A DNA stretch of 11,404 nt from an uncultured Collinsella sp. (GTDB lineage: Bacteria > Actinomycetota > Coriobacteriia > Coriobacteriales > Coriobacteriaceae). This document shows positions 1 through 6,624 of the stretch, one piece after another. The position numbers and the translations under genes are program-made. The stretch is taken from contig CABUZE010000013.1 of assembly GCA_902495955.1 (NCBI GenBank), positions 1 to 11,404 of the forward strand. Direction: 5' to 3'. How positions within the stretch are numbered: position 1 is the stretch's first letter; every line of letters starts with the position of its first letter. Below the pieces are notes generated by a model. The model saw only the letters and a program-made list of their open reading frames with translations. It made no database searches and was not told where the DNA came from.

Positions 1-12
1 CCGTTGCACGGG

Positions 13-18
13 TATACT
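13..18 (+). promoter_or_regulatory. Possible -10 box for purA (TATACT)
   Basis: TATACT matches the TATAAT consensus at five of six positions and lies 67 nt upstream of the purA start. A matching -35 box would fall before the first base of the window, so the promoter cannot be confirmed. If it is real, transcription would begin near position 25 and the leader would include the hairpin at 35-59. Confidence 0.35.
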
Positions 19-34
19 GGGAATGTTTTGTGCT

Positions 35-59
35 TCTGCGTGCCAGCGTGGCGCGTAGA
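35..59 (+). other. purA leader hairpin (11-bp stem)
   Basis: Positions 35-45 (TCTGCGTGCCA) pair with 49-59 (TGGCGCGTAGA) around a GCG loop. All 11 positions pair, two of them as G-U wobbles. No U-run follows, so it is not an ordinary intrinsic terminator. It ends 14 nt before the purA Shine-Dalgarno (AAGGAG, 74-79). It may be a 5'-UTR regulatory or stabilising structure, or the end of an upstream transcription unit. I do not recognise it as a known riboswitch. Confidence 0.5.
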
Positions 60-75
60 CAGTCCATGAATGTAA

Positions 76-1371
<1,296 letters not shown>

Positions 1372-1393
1372 TCGGCACTATTTGGTTATTGCG

Positions 1394-1435
1394 ATATACC
1401 CCTTTGCAGCCCGGACGGGCGGCCGAGGGGTATAT
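1394..1435 (+). terminator. Probable intrinsic terminator after purA
   Basis: ATATACCCCT (1394-1403) is perfectly complementary to AGGGGTATAT (1426-1435). Inside it, GCCC (1409-1412) pairs with GGGC (1417-1420), extending the hairpin. The A/T-rich outer stem ends in a short T-rich run (TATATTTGCTT) instead of a clean U-tract, so termination may be partial. It lies 22 nt after the purA stop and would separate purA from purD. Confidence 0.6.
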
Positions 1436-1477
1436 TTGCTTGCAAAGGGCTCGCGCGGAGCGGGCCGTTCATCCATA

Positions 1478-1492
1478 GAGGAGGCACCCTTG
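1478..1492 (+). promoter_or_regulatory. Shine-Dalgarno that fixes the purD TTG start
   Basis: GAGGAGG (1478-1484) is a near-ideal ribosome binding site, followed by a 5-nt spacer (CACCC) and TTG at 1490-1492. The reading frame stays open upstream to an ATG at 1322, but that start lies inside purA, has no comparable site and would add 56 residues across a terminator hairpin. The TTG gives a protein that begins just before the conserved PurD N-terminus. Confidence 0.85.
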
Positions 1493-2794
1493 AAGGCGGA
1501 CACTCAAACCATCGACATCCTGTTGTTGGGCAGCGGCGGCCGCGAGCATGCTTTGGCAGCTAAGCTCGCTGCATCACCGCGCGCCGGCAAGCTCTACATT
1601 GCGCCGGGTAACGGCGGCACCGCGAGCTGCGGCGAGAACGTGGTTCTCGACGATTGCGATCCTGCGGCCGTGGCGGCGTTTGCCCAGAGCCACGGATGCG
1701 GACTCGTGGTGATTGGCCCCGAGGCTCCGCTCGTGGCGGGCGTTGCCGATGCCGTGCGCGCGGCGGGCATTCCCTGCTTTGGCCCGGGTGCCGAGGGCGC
1801 TCAGATGGAGGGCTCCAAGCTATTCTCCAAGCAGCTCATGGAGCGTGCCGGCATTCCGACGGCCGCCTACGGATCGTTTACTGACGAGGCTTCGGCTCTT
1901 GACTACGTGCGCGAGCAGGGCGCCCCGCTGGTCGTGAAGGCAGACGGCCTGGCCGCAGGCAAGGGCGTTATCGTGGCGACTGAGCTTGCGCAGGCCGAGG
2001 AGGCCGTGCGCGAGTGCTTTGGCGGCACCTTTGGCGATGCTGGCAATACCGTGGTCATTGAGGAAATGCTGGTTGGCCCCGAGTGCTCGCTGCTGGCCTT
2101 TACCGACGGCAAGACCGTGCGCCCCATGGCCACCTCGCAGGACCACAAGCGTGCGCTCGAGGGCGACCTTGGCCCCAACACCGGCGGCATGGGCGTTTAC
2201 AGCCCGGTGCCCATCGTGACCGACGAGGAGCACGCCACCATGGTGGAGGTCATGGAGCAGACCGTGGCCGAGCTTGCTGCCGAGGGCATCGACTACCGAG
2301 GCTGCCTGTACGGCGGCTTTATGCTCACCCCCGCCGGCCCCAAGGTTCTGGAGTTCAACGCCCGCTTTGGCGACCCCGAGACGCAGGTCGTGCTGCCGCG
2401 CCTCAAGAACGACCTGGTCGAGGTCATGCTGGCTTGTGCCAACTGTGAGCTCGATCAGATTGAACTCGACTGGCGTGACGAGTGGGCTGTGGCTGTTGTC
2501 CTGACGAGCGCGGGCTACCCCGGCAGCTACGAGAAGGGCAAAGTCATCACCGGCATCGCCGACGCCGAGGCCATGGAGAACGTGACCGTGTACCATGCCG
2601 GCACCGCCGTGGTGGACGGTCAGCTCGTGACCAACGGTGGCCGAGTGCTTGCCGTGACCGCGCTGGGCGACACGTTCGAGAACGCTCGCAACCTTGCCTA
2701 CGAGGCCTGTGAAAAGATTGATTTTGAGGGCAAGACCTTGCGTCATGACATCGGTCTGCGCGCGCTGCGTGGCCGCGACGCCTGGGATGCCTAA
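1490..2794 (+). CDS. purD: Phosphoribosylamine-glycine ligase (GAR synthetase)
   Basis: PurD ligates glycine to 5-phosphoribosylamine with ATP to form GAR, the second step of de novo purine synthesis. Starting at the TTG gives 434 residues, typical for stand-alone PurD. The N-terminal domain opens with the glycine-rich [13 protein letters not shown] (residues 11-23). The ATP-grasp domain covers about 103-325, with [13 protein letters not shown] at 148-160, [20 protein letters not shown] at 216-235, and the signature [13 protein letters not shown] at 287-299 that carries the metal-binding residues. The C-terminal domain ends at [11 protein letters not shown]. It is not fused to PurM or PurN. 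The Nudix gene starts 21 nt downstream, so the two are probably co-transcribed. I see no clear promoter between the purA terminator and the start. Confidence 0.97.
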   Translation: MKADTQTIDILLLGSGGREHALAAKLAASPRAGKLYIAPGNGGTASCGENVVLDDCDPAAVAAFAQSHGCGLVVIGPEAPLVAGVADAVRAAGIPCFGPGAEGAQMEGSKLFSKQLMERAGIPTAAYGSFTDEASALDYVREQGAPLVVKADGLAAGKGVIVATELAQAEEAVRECFGGTFGDAGNTVVIEEMLVGPECSLLAFTDGKTVRPMATSQDHKRALEGDLGPNTGGMGVYSPVPIVTDEEHATMVEVMEQTVAELAAEGIDYRGCLYGGFMLTPAGPKVLEFNARFGDPETQVVLPRLKNDLVEVMLACANCELDQIELDWRDEWAVAVVLTSAGYPGSYEKGKVITGIADAEAMENVTVYHAGTAVVDGQLVTNGGRVLAVTALGDTFENARNLAYEACEKIDFEGKTLRHDIGLRALRGRDAWDA

Positions 2795-2799
2795 AGTCC

Positions 2800-2818
2800 G
2801 AGAGGGATGAGACGGATG
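2800..2818 (+). promoter_or_regulatory. Shine-Dalgarno that decides the Nudix gene start
   Basis: GAGAGGG (2800-2806) directly abuts an in-frame ATG at 2807 with no spacer, which is too close for initiation there. It sits 9 nt before the next in-frame ATG at 2816. The second ATG is therefore preferred, shortening the protein by only three residues (MRR). Confidence 0.65.
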
Positions 2819-3511
2819 GACGAGAAGAACGAAGAGCTCGTGGATGCGCAGATCGTCGAAGAGGACAGCCGCATGTATGGGCACGCCGAGGGCGAGCCTG
2901 GTGGCGAGGTCGCCGACGAGCCGGCGCTGGTGCTGGGCGACGACGACCCGCACGATGCCGAGCTGCACGAGAAGATTCTTTCGGAGGAGTGCGCCTGGAA
3001 GGGCAAGATCCTTGACGTCCACCGTCTTGAGGTTGAACTGCCCAACGGTCACCGCAGCGCCCGCGATATCGTTCGCCATCCGGGTGCGGCGGCCGTTGTG
3101 GCACTGACCGAGAGCGGCAAGATCGTACTGGTGCGTCAGTACCGCACCGCCATCGACCGCGTGACGGTCGAGATTCCCGCCGGCAAGCTCGATCCAGGCG
3201 AGGACCCGCTCGATTGCGCCAAGCGTGAGCTGCATGAGGAGACGGGCTTTAGGGCCGGTCGCATTCGCTTTTTGACGTCGATTGTCACGTCCTGCGGCTT
3301 CTGTGATGAGATCATTCACATCTACCTGGCCACCAAGCTCGAGTTCGATGCACCCAACCCCGATGATGATGAGTTTGTCAACGTTGATCTGGTGCCGCTG
3401 CACGAGCTGATCGACGCCGTGCTCGACGGCAAGATCGAAGATGCCAAGACCGTCGTGGGCGCCTTGGCCTGCGATAGCATCGCGCACCGCTTGGGCGGAG
3501 CCGATCTTTAA
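2816..3511 (+). CDS. Nudix hydrolase, ADP-ribose pyrophosphatase-like
   Basis: This is probably a cytoplasmic hydrolase cleaving ADP-ribose to AMP and ribose-5-phosphate. From the 2816 start it has 231 residues. A complete Nudix box (G-x5-E-x7-R-E-L-x-E-E-x-G-F) occupies residues 123-145 and supplies the metal-binding glutamates. Upstream features typical of the NudF/ADP-ribose branch are WKGKILDVHRLEVELPNG (61-78), VLVRQYR (104-110) and EIPAGKLDPGE just before and into the box. The C-terminus (LVPLHELIDAVLDGKIEDAKT) also fits that branch. The first 58 residues are unusual: 21 are Asp or Glu, and the stretch looks disordered. The gene follows purD by 21 nt and ends before a perfect inverted repeat (3524-3562). 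The family is certain. The exact substrate is inferred, and other nucleoside diphosphate-sugars are possible. Confidence 0.9.
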   Translation: MDEKNEELVDAQIVEEDSRMYGHAEGEPGGEVADEPALVLGDDDPHDAELHEKILSEECAWKGKILDVHRLEVELPNGHRSARDIVRHPGAAAVVALTESGKIVLVRQYRTAIDRVTVEIPAGKLDPGEDPLDCAKRELHEETGFRAGRIRFLTSIVTSCGFCDEIIHIYLATKLEFDAPNPDDDEFVNVDLVPLHELIDAVLDGKIEDAKTVVGALACDSIAHRLGGADL

Positions 3512-3523
3512 CGAGTGGGGATA

Positions 3524-3562
3524 GCCCTGGGACAAGTAGTACTGATTGCTTTGTCCCAGGGC
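3524..3562 (+). terminator. Perfect 12-bp inverted repeat, possible terminator
   Basis: GCCCTGGGACAA (3524-3535) is perfectly complementary to TTGTCCCAGGGC (3551-3562), with a 15-nt loop. It starts 12 nt after the Nudix stop and ends 31 nt before the ABC gene. The bases after the stem (CTTACATTGCTG) have no U-run, so a factor-independent terminator is plausible but not textbook. It could instead be a processing or mRNA-stabilising element, or one copy of a dispersed palindrome. Confidence 0.6.
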
Positions 3563-3593
3563 CTTACATTGCTGATATTTCTTTGAGGATCAC

Positions 3594-5363
3594 ATGCTGA
3601 AGAGGTTTCTTTCGTATTACGAGCCCCAGATGGGGCTTTTTGTTGCCGATACCATTTGCGCCCTGGTGCTTGCCGCCATTGACCTGGCGTTTCCCATTAT
3701 CCTGCGTAATCTGACCGGCGGGCTCTTTACCCAGGGTCAGGCTGCTATTATGCAGGCGCTCGGTATGATCGCGGTCGGCTTGGTACTGATGTATGCCATC
3801 CGTTGCGCCTGCCGCTACTTTGTGAGCTATTGGGGCCATGTGATGGGCGCGCGCATGGAGTCCAAGATGCGCGAGGACCTGTTCGATCAGTACGAGCGCT
3901 TTAGCTTTGCGTACTTCGATCGCAACAGCTCGGGTGACATGATGAGCCGCGTGGTCAACGACCTATTTGATATCTGTGAGGCAGCGCATCACGTACCCGA
4001 GTGGATCATCATCTGCGGTATCGAGATTATCGGCTCGTTTGTGATCCTCTTTACCATCGCTCCGGTGCTGGCGCTTGCCATGGTCGTGGTGACGGCGGTG
4101 TTTGCGGTCATCATGTTTTGGCAGAACATGCGCATGCGCGAGGTCTTTAGCGACAACCGCAAAAAGATCAGCGGTATTAATGCCCAGCTGCAGGATTCGC
4201 TGGCAGGCATGCGCGTGGTCAAGAGTTTTGCGAACGAGGAGACCGAACGCTCTAAGTTTCGCGCCTCGAACGACCGCTATCTTTCGTCCAAGGAGAATAT
4301 GTATCACGCCATGGGCATCTACACTGCGACGTATGGCCTGCTCTCGGGCGTGCTGTACGTGATCGTGGTGCTGCTGGGTGGTTGGCTGGTGGCGCAAGGC
4401 CAACTGCAGGCGGTCGATATGGCGACCTTCGCGCTCTACATTTCACTGTTCTGCACGCCGCTCGAGACGCTCGTCAATTCGGCCGAAACGTATCAGAAGG
4501 CCATCGCCGGCTTTAAGCGTATGGACGAGGTGCTTTCGACCGCTCCGGATATCCAGGACAAGCCGGATGCCGCGGACCTGCAGGTGACGGCTGGCGCGGT
4601 TGAGTATCGCGACGTGTGCTTTAGCTATGAGGATGTTGAGCTGGGCGGCGGCGAAGAGGCTCGTCCCGTGATCGACCATATGAATCTGTCCATCAAGCCC
4701 GGACAGACCATTGCGCTGGTTGGCCCCTCGGGCGGCGGCAAGTCTACGACTTGTTCGCTGCTGCCGCGCTTTTACGACGTGGCGGACGGATCCATCAGCA
4801 TCGACGGCCAGGACGTGCGCGACGTGACGCAACAGAGTCTGCGCCGCGCCATTGGCCTGGTGCAGCAGGATGTCTATCTGTTTGGCGGTACGATTGGCGA
4901 GAACATCGCTTACGGCAAGCCAGGCGCCACGGCAGAAGAAGTTGCCGAGGCCGCCCGCCGCGCCAATATCGATACCTTCATTGAGTCGCTGCCGCAGGGC
5001 TACGACACGGTCGTGGGCGAGCGTGGCAGCCGTCTTTCGGGCGGCCAGAAGCAGCGCGTAGCCATTGCGCGCGTGTTTCTCAAGAACCCCAAGATCTTGA
5101 TCCTGGACGAGGCGACGAGCGCCTTGGATAACGAGAGCGAGGAAGCGGTGCAGGAGTCGCTCGAGGAGCTGGCGCGCGGCCGCACCACGATTATCATCGC
5201 CCACCGTCTCTCGACCATTAAGCATGCTGACGAGATTGCGACCGTTGAGCATGGTCGCGTTGTGGAACGTGGCACGCACGAGGAGCTTCTCGCCCGTGGC
5301 GGCACCTATGCCCGTTACTATCGAATGCAGTTCGAAGGTGCGCGTGCGCACGAGCTCGACTGA
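3594..5363 (+). CDS. ABC exporter half-transporter (fused TMD-NBD)
   Basis: This is a 589-residue ABC exporter of the MsbA/LmrA-like type, expected to work as a dimer in the cytoplasmic membrane. The N-terminal membrane domain (about 1-310) has hydrophobic segments near 14-37, 55-77, 134-157, 158-178, 245-267 and 275-293. The nucleotide-binding domain (about 332-580) is complete: Walker A GPSGGGKST at 377-385, Q-loop Gln424, signature LSGGQ at 481-485, Walker B ILILDE at 501-506, D-loop SALD at 509-512 and H-loop His537. A GAGG at 3585-3588 lies five nt before the ATG. The substrate cannot be read from the sequence. Only one half-transporter is encoded here, so a homodimer is likely unless a partner lies elsewhere. 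The next gene starts 19 nt downstream and probably shares its transcript. Confidence 0.93.
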   Translation: MLKRFLSYYEPQMGLFVADTICALVLAAIDLAFPIILRNLTGGLFTQGQAAIMQALGMIAVGLVLMYAIRCACRYFVSYWGHVMGARMESKMREDLFDQYERFSFAYFDRNSSGDMMSRVVNDLFDICEAAHHVPEWIIICGIEIIGSFVILFTIAPVLALAMVVVTAVFAVIMFWQNMRMREVFSDNRKKISGINAQLQDSLAGMRVVKSFANEETERSKFRASNDRYLSSKENMYHAMGIYTATYGLLSGVLYVIVVLLGGWLVAQGQLQAVDMATFALYISLFCTPLETLVNSAETYQKAIAGFKRMDEVLSTAPDIQDKPDAADLQVTAGAVEYRDVCFSYEDVELGGGEEARPVIDHMNLSIKPGQTIALVGPSGGGKSTTCSLLPRFYDVADGSISIDGQDVRDVTQQSLRRAIGLVQQDVYLFGGTIGENIAYGKPGATAEEVAEAARRANIDTFIESLPQGYDTVVGERGSRLSGGQKQRVAIARVFLKNPKILILDEATSALDNESEEAVQESLEELARGRTTIIIAHRLSTIKHADEIATVEHGRVVERGTHEELLARGGTYARYYRMQFEGARAHELD

Positions 5364-5382
5364 TTGATATGACAGGAAGTTT

Positions 5383-6342
5383 ATGGCTGACAAGAACCCT
5401 TTGACTCCGGAAGAAGTGACGGAGTTATTCTCCGAAATCGATGCATCCGGCGTCTTGGATCCGACGCTCGCCAAAAAGCGTACCGAGCGCATGCGCGAGA
5501 AAGAGGCTGCCGTCAAGCGCGGTGACAAGGCGACGCTGGCGCGGCTGCGCAGCGAGGATCGCGCGAGCCAGGCAAAACATATCGACCCGCTGTCCGAGGA
5601 TGATCCTTCGGGCTCGCAGGTGAGCCATACCATTACGAAGACCGCCATGGCCGTAGTTATTGGCATTCTGGTGTTGATCGTGGGCATGCAGATTGGCTAC
5701 GGCGTGATGCGCCGCCTGAACACCGCCAACCTGTCCGAGAGCGTTTCGGTCGATACCGTTTCTACAGCACTCAAGGGTGGACTCGAGTGGGGCAACGGCT
5801 TTACGCAGTTCCCGCTCGACTTTAGTGTCGACGAGGCGGACGAGCGCACGGGTACGGTAGAGGTGACGGTGTTGGACACGTCGTCTGCCAACGAGCTCGA
5901 GCTGCTGTCTAACGGGCAGATTCAGGCTGCGGCACTTGCGACCAACGCGTTGCTCAACGATAAGATCGACCGCGTGGTGTATAACGTGCACGCCTATATC
6001 GACGAGGACAGCAAGATTCAGCACGACTCTTTCTTTGGCATGTTTCCCGCACGGGGCCATCAGAGCGCCATTTTGACGTTTGTGTGGACCAAGAGCTCGT
6101 CAAATGCCACGAGCATCGACTGGAAGATGCGTATCGTGAGCATGGACGACACGATTGCCGAGCGCATCCAAAAGCAGGTGAACTCGGTGTCGTCACTGAT
6201 TGAGGACCCGGCGGTAAGCCAGACCAAGATTACGGAAGAAAAGGCCGAGCGCGACTTGGAACATCGCCTGCACGGTCGCGAGATCTTCCGCGGTGGCAAG
6301 CCCGACCGCACACCGTCCGATCTGCTTGAGCAGGATAAATAA
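5383..6342 (+). CDS. Membrane-anchored protein of unknown function
   Basis: I do not recognise this 319-residue protein. Residues 1-80 are hydrophilic and charged, with a lysine/arginine/glutamate-rich, probably helical stretch at about 28-65. One strong transmembrane segment lies at about 87-108 (AMAVVIGILVLIVGMQIGYG), followed by arginines. The C-terminal part (about 112-319) has mixed alternating hydrophobic and charged sequence, including VEVTVLD and VVYNVHAYIDED, which suggests a folded domain. The last 45 residues are highly charged. There is no signal peptidase site or lipobox. Topology is unclear: the basic residues on both sides of the segment do not decide it. AGGAAG at 5374-5379 precedes the ATG by three nt. 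The gene follows the ABC exporter by 19 nt and ends at a strong terminator, so the two likely form an operon. An accessory role to the transporter is conjecture. Confidence 0.85.
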   Translation: MADKNPLTPEEVTELFSEIDASGVLDPTLAKKRTERMREKEAAVKRGDKATLARLRSEDRASQAKHIDPLSEDDPSGSQVSHTITKTAMAVVIGILVLIVGMQIGYGVMRRLNTANLSESVSVDTVSTALKGGLEWGNGFTQFPLDFSVDEADERTGTVEVTVLDTSSANELELLSNGQIQAAALATNALLNDKIDRVVYNVHAYIDEDSKIQHDSFFGMFPARGHQSAILTFVWTKSSSNATSIDWKMRIVSMDDTIAERIQKQVNSVSSLIEDPAVSQTKITEEKAERDLEHRLHGREIFRGGKPDRTPSDLLEQDK

Positions 6343-6348
6343 GACGCC

Positions 6349-6389
6349 ATCATCCCGCGTGAGCCAAGTGCCCGCGCGGGATGATTTTT
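6349..6389 (+). terminator. Intrinsic terminator after the ABC/membrane-protein operon
   Basis: ATCATCCCGCG (6349-6359) is perfectly complementary to CGCGGGATGAT (6375-6385). The loop is 15 nt and a run of five T follows (6385-6389). It starts 7 nt after the stop codon. This is the clearest terminator in the window. Its 3' arm and T-run are also the first bases of the long inverted repeat at 6381-6487. Confidence 0.85.
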
Positions 6390-6487
6390 CTGGGACGGGG
6401 ATTAAATAATCATTCTGAGAGCGGGACTTTGTCGCCAACTGCATACATGGCAGACTGATTTTTCAATCCCCGTTCCAGAAAAATCAT
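6381..6487. repeat. Long inverted repeat (23-bp arms) upstream of carA
   Basis: The left arm is 6381-6403 and the right arm 6465-6487. They are complementary over 23 positions with a single exception (G6393 opposite T6475), which is a G-U pair in RNA. The left arm contains TTTTTCTGGGACGGGG and the right arm CCCCGTTCCAGAAAAA. The 61-nt centre contains a small hairpin (CTGC 6439-6442 with GCAG 6450-6453). AATCATT occurs both just inside the left arm (6408-6414) and at the right end (6482-6488). No open frame of useful length is present inside. It looks like a dispersed palindromic or MITE-like element, or a double terminator. I cannot tell which from one copy. Confidence 0.7.
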
Positions 6488-6587
6488 TATGCATAGAAAG
6501 TCATAATTATCATTTCGTAAACATTTCGATGAAATTAACGCCATGGCGCATACTTGCGGTTAAAATACCGCAAGGCCTAACTACCAA
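6488..6587 (+). promoter_or_regulatory. carA upstream region, likely promoter
   Basis: This stretch is much more A/T-rich than the coding DNA on either side and lies between the terminator region and the carA leader hairpin, so the carAB promoter is most likely here. TATCAT (6508-6513) and TAAAAT (6561-6566) each match five of six bases of the -10 consensus. Neither has a good -35 box at 16-18 bp, so I cannot choose between them. CATTTCG occurs twice, 11 bp apart (6511-6517 and 6522-6528), and ATTTC-GAT-GAAAT (6523-6535) forms a small dyad. Confidence 0.45.
6553..6574. promoter_or_regulatory. 8-bp dyad around TAAAAT: possible operator or leader hairpin
   Basis: CTTGCGGT (6553-6560) is perfectly complementary to ACCGCAAG (6567-6574) with TAAAAT between. 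The central TAAAAT also resembles a -10 box. As DNA it could be a repressor operator over the promoter. As RNA it would be an 8-bp hairpin 13 nt upstream of the PyrR-like structure. No T-run follows, so it is not a terminator. Confidence 0.45.
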
Positions 6588-6620
6588 CCTTTAAGCCGGT
6601 CCGGAGAGACCGGGAAGGAG
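6588..6620 (+). promoter_or_regulatory. PyrR-binding-like hairpin covering the carA Shine-Dalgarno
   Basis: The upper stem CCGGTC (6596-6601) pairs perfectly with GACCGG (6608-6613) around the hexaloop CGGAGA (6602-6607). The loop matches CNGNGA, and the sequence 6598-6611 matches 11 of 14 positions of the PyrR-binding consensus ARUCCNGNGAGGYU. The three differences keep the stem paired. A lower stem CCTTT (6588-6592) pairs with GAAGG (6614-6618), leaving AAG (6593-6595) as a purine bulge on the 5' side, as in known PyrR sites. The lower stem covers most of the ribosome binding site AAGGAG (6615-6620), four nt before the carA ATG. No terminator follows, so the inferred mechanism is PyrR-UMP repression of translation, not attenuation. 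Confidence 0.72.
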
Positions 6621-6624
6621 AATT

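Noticed and set aside
2795..2808. AGTCCGAGAGGGAT before the Nudix gene resembles a PyrR-binding loop
   Set aside because: It lacks one base of the hexaloop, which would be CGAGA, and the flanking bases do not form a stem. It is better explained as a Shine-Dalgarno sequence.
1820..3535. A long minus-strand open frame opposite purD and the Nudix gene
   Set aside because: It spans two unrelated sense genes and their gap, has no domain motif, and has the same low-information composition as other antisense shadows here.
6193..6444. Minus-strand open frame of 83 codons across the terminator and repeat
   Set aside because: It runs through the terminator, the left repeat arm and antisense to the membrane-protein gene, and its sequence gives no domain.
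6543..6563. Six-codon upstream frame (MAHTCG) before carA, as a possible leader peptide
   Set aside because: There is no Shine-Dalgarno in front of it, no run of regulatory codons such as arginine, and it may lie upstream of the transcription start.
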